Part shown: in pieces, positions 35,364 to 46,300 of the stretch | Layout of the letters: each line of letters opens with the position of its first letter | Position numbering within the stretch: position 1 is the first letter of the stretch | NCBI GenBank assembly: GCA_028673005.1 | Contig: CM054117.1 | Span: 35,480,061 to 35,544,060, forward strand | Length of the DNA stretch: 64,000 nt | DNA from: Tanypteryx hageni | Lineage: Eukaryota > Arthropoda > Insecta > Odonata > Petaluridae | Direction: 5' to 3' | Program-made: the position numbers and the translations under genes | Notes under the pieces: generated by a model | Told to the model about the DNA's origin: nothing | Database searches by the model: none | The model's input: only the letters and a program-made list of their open reading frames with translations

Positions 35364-36267
35364 CTAGGTAGATGCCCGTTGAAAGTCAACGGGAAAGTTT
35401 TTTAATGAAATTTCGTGAATATATGCGACGCGAAGCTATTATCCAAGTCGATGGTACCCGATTATACGAAACCGGCAACAATGCAAATCACTAAGAATGC
35501 GTCAAATTCTCGCTTTAAAACGTGATCTGTTGATCAAATCGACACGTATTAAAAAATCGATGGCAGAAAAAGAAACTTTCGTTCTTTTTGGCGTTCGTAG
35601 TTTCAAGCCTTGAACTCCTACCATGATTCTAAGTAATTTTAATATGTGAATGATTAATGTTCTACATTCAAATTTATTCCTTCTTGTAAATAATGCAATG
35701 AATGTTGTTTACATTCGTTGGTATGAAAATCATTTATATCTCCTTCCTTCTCACTCTCTCGTATTAAAAGCATTCAAAGCATGCTTAGGACTGAAATAAC
35801 AACAAGATTTCGAGGTTTAACAATGTAACTCGTTGGCATGGCAACATCCCATTAAAATGGCAATATTTCCCCAAAATATGTGAATTTAACTTTTAACATG
35901 AAGAATTTCGAACTGTAGACGAAAAAAGATGAACAGACTAAGAAACTTTATAATTTTTTCCTCAAAATGGTTTAGATCCGAAAATCGTAGGTTAATTCTT
36001 TCTAATTTAGATCTCAAAAAGAATAAAAGCATGCACTTGGAAAAGTCTGTTTTTACGTCTTATTTAATGGGAACTGGAAATGTCTTACTTGGAGTTGAAC
36101 ACAGGACATTTTTCGAGATTTTTTTGTCATCACCTTAAAATATGCTACTTTAGTATTGTTGCCAAATTTCAAAAATATATATCCATCTTTTATCGAGTTA
36201 TTCGTATTTTTATAGCTTGACATAGGGAGCCACAAAGGGACAGAAATAGCCTTTTATAGATTTTAGA
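35364..36267 (-). mobile_element. non-autonomous Helitron, inner copy of a tandem pair
   Basis: The minus-strand 5' end TCTAAAATCTATAAAAGG is at 36267. The 3' end has a perfect 8-bp stem, CCCGTTGA-3-nt-TCAACGGG (35375-35393), and CTAG at 35364-35367, then T. It contains the T-arm-like module at 36091. A second Helitron terminus abuts it at 36268. No coding sequence is present. Confidence 0.82.
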
Positions 36268-37810
36268 CTAGAGTAATTGCCCGTCAAATATGACGGGTAT
36301 GCGTGATTTGAGTACTAAGTAAAAATAAAATTTAAATATAATATTAATGAAACTAACTTTTATATGCACTAAAAAGTAATTAATGGATATAAAACTCACA
36401 AATTTCAGTGTTTCAGAGTGGAAAAATAGTTTGGGGCTAATAGAAATTGTATGACAAAGAAATACATTACACTATAGAATTCTTATATTCCCAAAACTAT
36501 TTTTGATTTATGGAACATTTAATTTTGTCTCTCTCTCTCTCCTTCTTTCTTTCTTCCTCTCTCGCCTTCTCTCTCTCTCGTATCAAATCATCATAATATT
36601 ATTCCAAAGATATTTGATTTCGTTATAAAAAATCGGTAAAATTTGCTATGATCTGGTTTAGCTTTCATGCACAATCAAATCAGTGTTTTTGAAAGTTATT
36701 TTTGTTAGAGTGTTTAAAAATTATTATCAGTGAGACCAAATTCTTGTCCAAATATTTGTTGAAAATAAGAGTAAAATCGAAATAATAAGATATAATGTAT
36801 GAAGAATCTGCAGAAATGTACTTGAAATATTTGAGCAAATTATAAATCATTTAAAATTTATAGAATCTAACTTAATAATTTAATTGTTTTAATCTTACAC
36901 TTAAAAACAGGATAAATGTTAATGAACAGTCTATTTACCATCAAAGGAAAAATGTGTAGTAACTTACTGTGAACTAAATACTTACACGAACTGCAACGAG
37001 TTTTAACTATATTTTAAGATATTAATTTTATTATAACTATAGAGGTTTTGAATTTATTTCAGAAAATTGGCTTTATTTAAAGAAATTTAAAAACATCATA
37101 GAATGTTATTTTTCAAACGCATTAGAAATTAGGTTCGAAATATTTTCTGTATTATCATTTAAAGAAATCCATTAAAAATAACGTTATATTTAGTTTAATG
37201 AAATCTTACCGTTTGGCAATGGTGCATGATTCGATCATATAAAGTATTTTATAATGAGTTATAATTTATTATTGTTATTTTTGGTGCTGCAGCTCCTTTT
37301 GATTCTATGCAAACTCTACTCTTACTTTTTCTCAATTTCTGGTCATTTCCATTCCCTTTTCCTTCCACCATCTAACTACTTAATAGATTCAGTATATGTG
37401 TTATACCATTGCATAAAATCCTGATCCGTATTAAAGCACCAAAATGGTGCATTTATTAAGCATTAATATTAGACCAAGAATATAATTCAACTCTCTGGAA
37501 CATACTATAATGTGAATTATATTTTTTTTTTAATTTTCAGTCCACATAAAATGTTTCATTAAATCAAAATTTATTAGTTTTATTGTAAGGAAGTGCAATA
37601 TATCCCTCCCTCCTCAAAATAACGCCACAAATGAACAGTTATTTCTTAAATTACCCTGTCAACCCTAAGTAAACTAATTCTGATTAGCTCATTATATAAA
37701 TTTCTGCCAAAATTCAATATTCTATCCACATCCTTGATCGAGTTATTTGCGTTTTGATAACTTTACACTCAGACCAACTGACTGAAAAATTAGCCTTATA
37801 TTATTATTTT
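36268..37810 (-). mobile_element. Helitron inserted end to end behind the previous one
   Basis: The 3' end is CCCGTCA-AATA-TGACGGG (36280-36297, perfect stem) with CTAG at 36268-36271. The T that should follow is the first base of the 5' TC of the neighbouring Helitron. The right border is uncertain. A GAGTTATTTGCGTTTTGATA run near 37740, like that near the 5' end of the other copies, suggests about 37.8 kb. The body matches the Helitron in the unit 1 intron. Confidence 0.7.
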
Positions 37811-38039
37811 TGTGGTTCTTTTAAAATTTTCCAAACCGTCCTCAAGTCCTCCAACCTTCTACATAACTCCCGTAACCTATCGCGCAATCCTTCACTCTAT
37901 AAATTTTTTACATGCTCAGTTTGTTTTATTAGACGTCCAGCACGTTCTGCAAATTTTCATACTATTTCTATTTCATTAATATTGAATTTAGCTCATTATT
38001 ACTATTTTAAATCTTTTTTAATAGTATTTCAGCTCTTGT

Positions 38040-38616
38040 TCTCGTAAATAACGCAACGAATGTTGTTTGTAGAATATCATTTTCCTCTCCTTCCGTCTTT
38101 CTTTCCTTCTCGTATTAAAAGCCTTCAATACGCGCTTAAACTTATAAGAGTTAAGATAGGATTTCGAGGTTTAACAATGTAATTTGTAGGCATGGCAACA
38201 TCCCGTTATTTAGCAAGGTTTCCCCAAAATATGGGAATTAAACGTTTAACATGAATAATTTCGAACTGTAGGCAGAAAAACATGAACAGAATAAGAAACC
38301 TTATAATGTTTTCTTTAAAATAGTTAACATCCGAATATCGTCGGTTAGTTCTTTATAATTTTAATCTCAAACAGAAGAAGAACCTGCACGTCAAAATGTC
38401 GATTTTTAAGCGTTATCTTATGGGGAATGCAAATCATCGTCTGGAGTCGAACCCTGGACGTTTTTCGTAAATTCTCCCTGTCACAGCATTTTCATATCCG
38501 AGTAGATTATCTCTGCCAAATTTCAAGTTTATATATACATATTTGTTTGAGTTATTCGCGTTTTAAGAGCGTGACATGGACCAACCAACCAACAAACATA
38601 GCTTTTTATTATACCC
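38040..38616 (-). mobile_element. third Helitron-related copy, 3' truncated
   Basis: From the GTAAATAACGCAACGAATGT run to the ACATAGCTTTTTATTATA run it parallels 35680-36265: a CTCGTATTAAAAGC run, a GATTTCGAGGTTTAACAATG run, a GGCATGGCAACATCCC run and GGAGTCGAACCC at 38443-38454. No 3' hairpin remains. Confidence 0.65.
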
Positions 38617-38683
38617 CCTTATATTACGAGAATGTTGTCATTGCAACGACTATTTTTGGACTCGGATTCGGTATAGTTTAGTA

Positions 38684-39028
38684 CAGTGGTGCCCAACCTG
38701 GCGGACCGCACCGGTGGTTTACAATATTGTAGTAGATTTCAGTATTTGTCAGAATTATTCATCGCCAAAGATAGAAATCCTTTCTGTGCAATCCATGATA
38801 TTTATGTATCTGATGTATGGGTAAATAATTATGAGTTAATTGATCATTAACAATAAAATAAATCTGTTACAAAATATGTAATAAATGTTACAAATAAAAT
38901 TCATATAAACAATAATATAAGTATTCGTGCAAACGGTTACATTTATTTCAATCAAATAACTGAGGAGGGCATGAGGGTTTCGTGAAAACCAAAGGGGAGG
39001 CGTAATGTCAACAAGTTTGGGAAACACT
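38684..39028. mobile_element. decayed hAT-type MITE
   Basis: CAGTGGTGCCCAACCTGG at the left and, in reverse complement, CAGTGTTTCCCAAACTTG at the right form imperfect inverted termini typical of hAT MITEs. The flanking 8-mers match only in part, so the element is old. There is no coding potential. Confidence 0.55.
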
Positions 39029-42000
39029 GACTTAGAGAGAACATGTACTTATAATTATAAAGTAACTATAATGATAATTAATTTAATAAAAATGCAAAAA
39101 TTTGTTTAAAGATGTAAATCTATTATTTATACTCAACATCTGGGGGACCGTGCGGTAACAGAATTATCGAAGGCATGGGGATAAACGATTTTCCATGCAA
39201 CAATTCCGTAGATAATGCGTGCGACCTTAACAGCGCTATAAACCCGACGTTAAGTAACAGTAGAATACATTCCAAGGGTAGAAATAGTCGACATAGTAGG
39301 AAGGATAAGGAGGCAGTAAATAATAATAATTATAATCTTAATAATAATAACAGTAATAATAGCTCAGTAGAGCGCGAGGAATCGTTACGTAGTCATAGCG
39401 AGAAATTAAAAATCATTACGGTTAATTGTCGCAGCATTCGCAGGAAGGAGGCCGAATTTGAACATCTTATTCGTAGTCTGCGTGCTGATGTAGTTATAGG
39501 CACTGAAAGTTGGCTTACGGCAGACATAGCCAGTCAGGAGATCTTTCCTCGTGACTATAGCGTATACAGAAAAGATCGATGTATCCGGTCGGGAGGTGGA
39601 GTCTTTATAGCAGTTAGCAATAAATACGAAAGTTACCCAATACAGATTAACGACGACGAAGTCGAAAGTGTTTGGTGTCGTGTAAAAGGAAGCGACTCAA
39701 AAACTATAAATATATGCGCTTTTTATAGACCCCCTAATGCGAGCGTGGAAACTATTCATTCTCTGGAGAAACAAGTGGCGACGCTAAATTCGTCTAATAA
39801 AGATAAAGCCATTATAATTGGGGGCGATTTCAATCTTCCGTCAATAGATTGGAGGCATAATTGCTTTTATCCCGGAGGTAGAGAGCGTGAATCGTGCGAG
39901 GCGTTACTAGAAACTTTCGGTAAGCACTCATTGTATCAATTAGTGAGATTTCCCACGAGATTTAATAATATATTAGATTTATTTGTTACTAATCTTCCTG
40001 AGCGTATGGATAGAGTATCTGATGTTGAGGGAATAAGCGATCACAAGGCAGTGTACGTGGAATTTCAGTTAATTATTGAGAAACAGGTTAAGGCCAAAAG
40101 AAAACTTTATATATTCGCCAAAGCCGATTTCACAAGATTTAGGTCTTTTCTGCGAAATAAATATACTAATTTCTGCAATTTAACCGATAGTGCAGACGCG
40201 GAGGAATCCTGGTGCATGTTCAGAGATATGATGCGAGAGTGTACAGATAAATTTATTCCGAGCAAACTGAAGCGTGATAGTGCAGAACCTAGATGGTACA
40301 ATCAGGAAGTAAGAAGCGCTCTCCGACGTCAAAGAAAACTCCACTCTCGCGTAAATAACACATCCTCAACAGCTACGGTCGAACAGATTGCAATAATAAG
40401 GCATCAATACAAGGAGGCGCGCTCCATAGCCAGAGTAGCAATGCGTAATGCGTTTAACAATTATAAAAAGAAGGTTTTACAGGAAAACTTGAAAGAGAAC
40501 CCAAAAGCATTTTGGTCTTACGTCAGGGAAGTTCAAGGTAGGGGCCCCACTATTGCGTCACTGCGGTCGGAAACGGGAAACGTAGTTCACGATAGTATGG
40601 ATAAAGCAAACCTATTAAATCATCACTTTCAGAAAGCTTTTACTCGTGATGACGATGAATGTGAAACCCCTATTCCTATGCGTCAGGGCGATTCGATGGA
40701 AGATTTGGTATTTTCGGAAAATGGCATCGCGCTCCAACTTCATTCAATTAAGCCAAATAAATCTCCTGGACCGGAGGAAATTCCTGCGCGTGTAATGAAA
40801 GAATTAGCTGCTGAAATCGCGCCGTATTTGAAAATTATATTCGAGAAATCCATTAGAGAAGGAGTAGTTCCTAAAGATTGGAAGGTGGCACATGTTACGC
40901 CCATCCATAAGAGTGGCGACAGAGAGAACCCCGAAAATTATAGGCCGATATCCTTAACTTCATTATCGTGCAAGATACTTGAGCACATAGTCTTTAGCTC
41001 TGTAATGCGCTATTTAGATAGTCATTCATTGCTTAGCGGATGCCAACACGGATTCCGGAGAGGTAGATCATGCGAAACGCAGCTCGGCCTGTTCGTGGAC
41101 GATTTGTTGCGATGCGGAGAGAAAAATACTCAGGTCAATGCCATATTCATTGATTTCAGGAAGGCGTTCGATAAAGTATCTCATAGGAAATTAATTGCGA
41201 AGTTAGGACAATGTGGTATCAATTCGAAAGTTGTCGGTTGGGTGAGAGACTTCCTCTCGAATAGGGAACAGATAGTTGTCATCGATGGGAAATACTCGTC
41301 CCCCGTTAAAGTTGCTTCGGGTGTTCCTCAGGGAAGTGTATTGGGCCCTCTGCTCTTCTTAATCTATGTAAATGATATGTGCTCGGTTGTTCGTAGTAAA
41401 ATTAGGCTTTTCGCCGATGACACCGTTCTATATAAAGAAATAAAAAATCAGGAGGACCATCAGTCTCTGTGTGAAGACTTAAGAGCCATTTCAGCGTGGT
41501 GCAAAGAATGGCAAATCGAAATTAATTATACTAAATGTGCCGCAGTCACGTTCTGGAATAGTAAGAACAAAGATTTAGGTTTCGAATATAAAATAGATGA
41601 AATGAGTATTCGACAAGCTGAGTATGTAAAATATTTAGGAGTAACAATTTGTCGAGATCTTTCGTGGGACATGCACATTCGTCGAGTTATAGGCGCGGCC
41701 AACAAGAAACTGGCATTCATAGGTAGAATAGTACGGAACACTACAGAGAAAGTACGCGAAACATGCTACTTATCACTGGTTAGACCACAAGTGGAATACG
41801 CAGCGAGCATATGGGATCCGTACGAGAAGGGACACATAATTCAACTAGAAAGAGTACAGCGCAGAGCAGCCAGATTTGTAAAACAAAAGTACGAACATAA
41901 GGAAAGCGTCACCTCTTTATTGAGCGATTTGAACTGGGTATCACTGGAGGACCGTAGATTGCACTCAAGGTTGAAACTTCTAGAGAAATATAGGTCAGAA

Positions 42001-42257
42001 TGTCTAAAAGAGGAGGTAGTGGGAATAATTGTGGCACCGACGTATATAGGTAGAAATGATCGAGACGATAAAATACGTGAGATCGATTGTAGGACGGAGC
42101 GTTATCTAGGCTCGTTCTTTCCGAGGACAATAAGAGATCACAATAGGAAATTTCGAATTGCGTTAGACAATCTTTAGGTAGGATTTGGTGCATTGCACCC
42201 CCTGCCACCCACCAACTTGGTGAATTGCAGGGTAACTTGTAGATGTAGATGTAGACC
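39029..42257 (+). mobile_element. CR1-type non-LTR retrotransposon in unit 4 intron 1
   Basis: A single intact endonuclease/reverse transcriptase ORF is followed by a 78-base 3' UTR holding GGTGCATTGCACC, a small hairpin. The 3' end is a short GTAGAT tandem tail, in line with the repeat-ended 3' termini of CR1/L2-type elements. No ORF1 is present, so the copy is probably 5' truncated. The left border is approximate. It lies in sense with unit 4. Confidence 0.82.
39175..42177 (+). CDS. CR1-type LINE ORF2, endonuclease and reverse transcriptase, 1000 residues, intact
   Basis: After an Asn-rich start (residues 49-63), an APE-type endonuclease spans about 78-300: N84 in I-T-V-N-C, E111 in G-T-E-S-W, D218 and N220 in G-G-D-F-N, and S288-D-H290. 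The reverse transcriptase spans about 520-800: a P-G-P-E-E-I-P motif 0 at 531-537, F-I-D-F-R-K-A-F-D (motif A, D660), G-V-P-Q-G-S-V-L-G-P (716-725) and F-A-D-D (746-749). The tail carries V-K-Y-L-G-V and the R-P-x-V-E-Y-A-A-x-I-W-D-P run of this clade. All catalytic residues are present and there are no stops over 1000 codons, so this insertion is young and its protein could be functional. The exact start codon is uncertain because the element seems truncated at its 5' side. Confidence 0.93.
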   Translation: MGINDFPCNNSVDNACDLNSAINPTLSNSRIHSKGRNSRHSRKDKEAVNNNNYNLNNNNSNNSSVEREESLRSHSEKLKIITVNCRSIRRKEAEFEHLIRSLRADVVIGTESWLTADIASQEIFPRDYSVYRKDRCIRSGGGVFIAVSNKYESYPIQINDDEVESVWCRVKGSDSKTINICAFYRPPNASVETIHSLEKQVATLNSSNKDKAIIIGGDFNLPSIDWRHNCFYPGGRERESCEALLETFGKHSLYQLVRFPTRFNNILDLFVTNLPERMDRVSDVEGISDHKAVYVEFQLIIEKQVKAKRKLYIFAKADFTRFRSFLRNKYTNFCNLTDSADAEESWCMFRDMMRECTDKFIPSKLKRDSAEPRWYNQEVRSALRRQRKLHSRVNNTSSTATVEQIAIIRHQYKEARSIARVAMRNAFNNYKKKVLQENLKENPKAFWSYVREVQGRGPTIASLRSETGNVVHDSMDKANLLNHHFQKAFTRDDDECETPIPMRQGDSMEDLVFSENGIALQLHSIKPNKSPGPEEIPARVMKELAAEIAPYLKIIFEKSIREGVVPKDWKVAHVTPIHKSGDRENPENYRPISLTSLSCKILEHIVFSSVMRYLDSHSLLSGCQHGFRRGRSCETQLGLFVDDLLRCGEKNTQVNAIFIDFRKAFDKVSHRKLIAKLGQCGINSKVVGWVRDFLSNREQIVVIDGKYSSPVKVASGVPQGSVLGPLLFLIYVNDMCSVVRSKIRLFADDTVLYKEIKNQEDHQSLCEDLRAISAWCKEWQIEINYTKCAAVTFWNSKNKDLGFEYKIDEMSIRQAEYVKYLGVTICRDLSWDMHIRRVIGAANKKLAFIGRIVRNTTEKVRETCYLSLVRPQVEYAASIWDPYEKGHIIQLERVQRRAARFVKQKYEHKESVTSLLSDLNWVSLEDRRLHSRLKLLEKYRSECLKEEVVGIIVAPTYIGRNDRDDKIREIDCRTERYLGSFFPRTIRDHNRKFRIALDNL

Positions 42258-42820
42258 TTAAAAATCGGGGGCCCGGATGCCTTGCATCCGCTGCACCCCC
42301 CCACTTGACCGACCCTGGTACTACCTAAAATTGTTTGAAAGACTTTTTCAGAACGAAATTTGTTAAGTCAAAATACCGACCTTGATTATCTGATGAACAT
42401 TTGCAATACCAAACCTGAACCTCAAATCGATAAAATTGTAGCAGACAATGGACAGTATCACAGGTCTCATTAAATACGCTTCATCATTATCTCAATTTCT
42501 TTGTTTATTACCTGTCTTTACTTCTAAGTAATTTTCATTCCAGGAATAAGACATTTTCTACTTTATAAAATAGTTATGCTTAATTTATGTCTGATTTCGA
42601 TTCATATTCGGAGAAGGAAAAATAAAAGTTAGAATGGACATGTCAAAACATTTCCCGAAAAAATCATAATTTACCCAATTTACTCAACCACTTTTTAATA
42701 CGAAAATAGCCTATATATTTAAATTGTGCTACTATATTTACAAAATATTTTCCATGTTGATACTCTGGCCCGCGAGCATGAAATTTATTCATCAAGTGGG
42801 CCATATGTAAATGGAACATA
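42258..42820. other. hAT-like terminus then plain intron DNA
   Basis: On the minus strand CAGGGTCGGTCAAGTGGGGG (ending at 42316) resembles a hAT terminus, followed by a GGATGCAAGGCATCC palindrome. The partner terminus was not found, and the LINE may have landed next to or in this element. No feature is recognised from 42.32 to 42.82 kb. From about 42.82 kb the sequence again matches the introns of units 3 and 6. Confidence 0.45.
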
Positions 42821-43340
42821 AGAAAACATTTAAATTACAATATACGAATATCTAGAAGTTTAATGTCTGTGGGCCCATCGGTTCACCCCAACAGATCGTT
42901 TCAGCTCATTTCACTCTGCTGCTACCTCCTCAATAAAGTCTTTAAAGTTCATATCCACATTTATATTCCTCCTTCATATATCGTGCTAAAATTACGGGAT
43001 TTTATTTCTCGTTTATGCACACTTTCCCACTCCTGCCTGACACTATGGCCAGAAGTACATAGTTTTACATAGATGCTTCGTTTTATATTTACTTTTATTC
43101 TTCCTTTCTGCCTTTGGTTATATTTTTGCTTGATTTTAATGATGAATGATATTTTACATTCTATCGTAACAGAAGTAATGATTCCCGTATTTAAAAATAC
43201 GCATCCTATATATTTCTATAAGAAAATTCGCGCAATAATAACAATGTTGTTATTACAGAAAAAATGGTATACTCACTTAATTCTTCGATAATAATTCTTT
43301 TGTTTTTCTTCCCGCACAGATTCCGGATCATTTCGTCGAG

Positions 43341-46300
43341 ATGAATAAATTAGCTCGTATAGCTATGATCCTATGCACCATCGTATTGATTTCATCAGTT
43401 GCTGTGGATGGTTCTCCTGCGCCTGGTGGTAAAAAAATACTTTTTAAGTTACTCAAAAACGTCATAGTATTTCATCCATACGAATATTTTCTTCTTTAAA
43501 TCAAAATGCGTTTGCGGTTTATTTAGATTTATCATCTGTAAATATAAATTTCTTCATCAAATTGAAACATCCCTCGCATCATGAGATCAAAACTAGGGAT
43601 CCAAACAGTGGCGGATTTAGAGGGGAGGGTCGCACATGGCGCGCGCCAGGGGCCCTGTGACATGTGGCAGTGCTTCTCAACCTAGGTTACGCGGAACCCT
43701 CGGGTTCCGCGAAATATTGGGGTTACGTGTGATTCCGCGAAAATGGGGGCAAAAGGCAAGATTTCCCTACCGCTCAGTTACACTAAATCTTGAATTTCTC
43801 CCTCACACTCAGTGGCGGATTTAAGGGGGATCAAACTTGGCCCCGAGAAAATGTCCGTGTATATAATCTCAGAAATGTTAAATGTCTCAATTAAAAAATC
43901 AGTGGAACCTCTCTATGACTCCATAGAAAAACGATCGTTAACCGGTTTCACAAAAGAGGGTAGCCGTTAGGAGCGGTTTCACTATATGTCAATAGATTGT
44001 AGGGCCCCGACTGCTTAGCGTCAGGGGCTCCCAAATGTTTAGCGCCAGGGGGCCCAGTAGGCGTAAATCCGCCACTAGATCATTCGATAAAATTGATAAA
44101 TTATATCATCATCATCATAGGTAGTCTGTCCGTACACAGGAACGTGATTATTCATGGTTAAACCTGGTTCTCCAGATACTCCTGTTTTCCGCTGTACTCT
44201 TTATATCTTGATAAATATCTTTCCCTTTCAAATAGTCAATCAGCTGAAACATTTCCCACCTCTTTCCCTTTTACCATCTAGTTTTCCTTCTAACATGTCT
44301 TTAATCATATTCTCTCTCCTCAGGTAATGCCCAACCCAGTTTGCCTTCCTCTTTCTAATAGTCTGTATAATCATTTGCTTCTCTCCTACTCTTCGTAGCA
44401 GTTCATCGTTTTTCATCCTATCTGTCCATTTTATCTTCAGCGTTCTTTTCCAAGTCCACATTTCAAAGCTTTCCAAGTATTTGATGTCATTTTTCTTTAG
44501 CGTCCATGTTTCTGCTCTGTACAAAGCTATACTCCATACATAGCATTTTATTCGAAGTGTGTGACAGAAGGGTTATCGTTCTGTAGTATTTACACAGCAT
44601 TGCCTTTGGCTTCTTCTTTAGAAGGATCATTGTTACTTCTAGAAAATTCCGAGGCCACTCTCCCGTGTCGTAAATATTATTAATTAATTTCGTTATCGCT
44701 TTTAGTCCTTCTGATCCCATGACTTTAAGTACCTCAGTCGGTATTCCATCACTGCCTGTGGCTTTCCCTTTCTTTAGTTCCAGTATCGCTTTTTCTTCTT
44801 CGCTCTCCATAATACTGGGTCCTAAGTTGTCTTCTTCAATGTTTTCCTCATCTTCCAGTTTTATTTTTGCCGATCCTGCCTGCTTGCTGTATAGTTCCTT
44901 AATGTATTCTTCCCACACCTGTGCTACATATTTTGTTTCTGAGACTATCTTCTCATCTCTATTCATAATTCCTTTTCCACGAATTCCATTCGACTTCTTA
45001 TCTTCTAAATCCAGTGCCCTAGCGTACATCATATCGTACCGTCCTAACTTCTCCTTTTGTTATATTTCATCACATTTTTCTTTTATCCAATTATCATTTG
45101 TTCTATTTCATCACATTTTTCATCTATCCAATTTTCACTAGCTTTATCTGTTACTATTCTCAACTCATTGTTTATACGTCTACAGTTGGCTCTACCTTCT
45201 TCACTGTTAACGATTTTTCCATTTTCGCCTCTCATCCATTTTCTCCAGCATTTCCTTAGTGATCCATGTTTTTCTAATTTTCTTCTCTTCTCTTGTTTTC
45301 CAAACTCTTTGTCCAAGGTATCCTTGATAATGGTTTTAATTTCATCTCATTCTATATCAACGGTCTTCGGTTTGTTTTCCAAATTTCTTAGGCGATCTTC
45401 CAACTTCATGTTGACTACATCCTGCCTTTCTTTCAGTTTTCTAGGTCCCAAGCTTGTCTTTCTCTTCTCATTTTTCTTATTTGTTTGAGCTTTGTACCTA
45501 CGTCAACTATTAGAAGGCTGTGATCTTAATCAATGTCCGCTCCTGGTAATGCCTTGGCGGTCTTTATGCTATTCCTGAATCTTTGTTTTACTAGGATATA
45601 TTCTATTTGGCATCTCATTCTATCTCCTGGGCTTTTCCATGTGTATAACCTTCGTTTATGGTTTTCGAACCATGCATTAGTCATTACAAGGTCATTATTG
45701 ATGCAGAATTCTACCAGTTTTTCCCCTCCTCGGTTTCTCTTCCCAAGTCCGTATTGCCCGACAATATTTTCTTCCTGTCCTTCTCCGACTAGACTTCCAA
45801 TCTCCCATTATTATGCAGTTTACCTTTCCTATTCCGTCTTCTTCGTAAATGTCATTAATTTGCTCGTAAATCTCCTCGATTTCTTCATCTTCATGAGCTG
45901 AAGTTGGCATATATACCTGGATTATCAGCATGTCCACTGGGACTGCTTTTATCTTTATTGCCATCAGTCTATCGCTCGCTTGCTATTGTCTTTGTCGCGC
46001 TTTTCGTCATATCTTTCCTAAGTACCAGAGCTACTCCCCTTTCCCCGCTATTTCCTCCAGAATAAACTACAGTGAACTCTTCCGAGTCGATCACTCCTTC
46101 CCATCTAGTTTCGCTCAGTCCTATAATGTAATCTCTATTTCTTCTCATTTATTCTATCAAGTTCTCTAGCTTTTCTGCCTTACTCATAGTTCTTACGTTC
46201 CAATTGCCTATTCGTAAATTACTTTCGAAAAATGTTTTTCTCAAGGCAGTCCCCGCCCGGAGATCCGATTGGGGGACTATTTTACCTCCGGATTGTTTTA

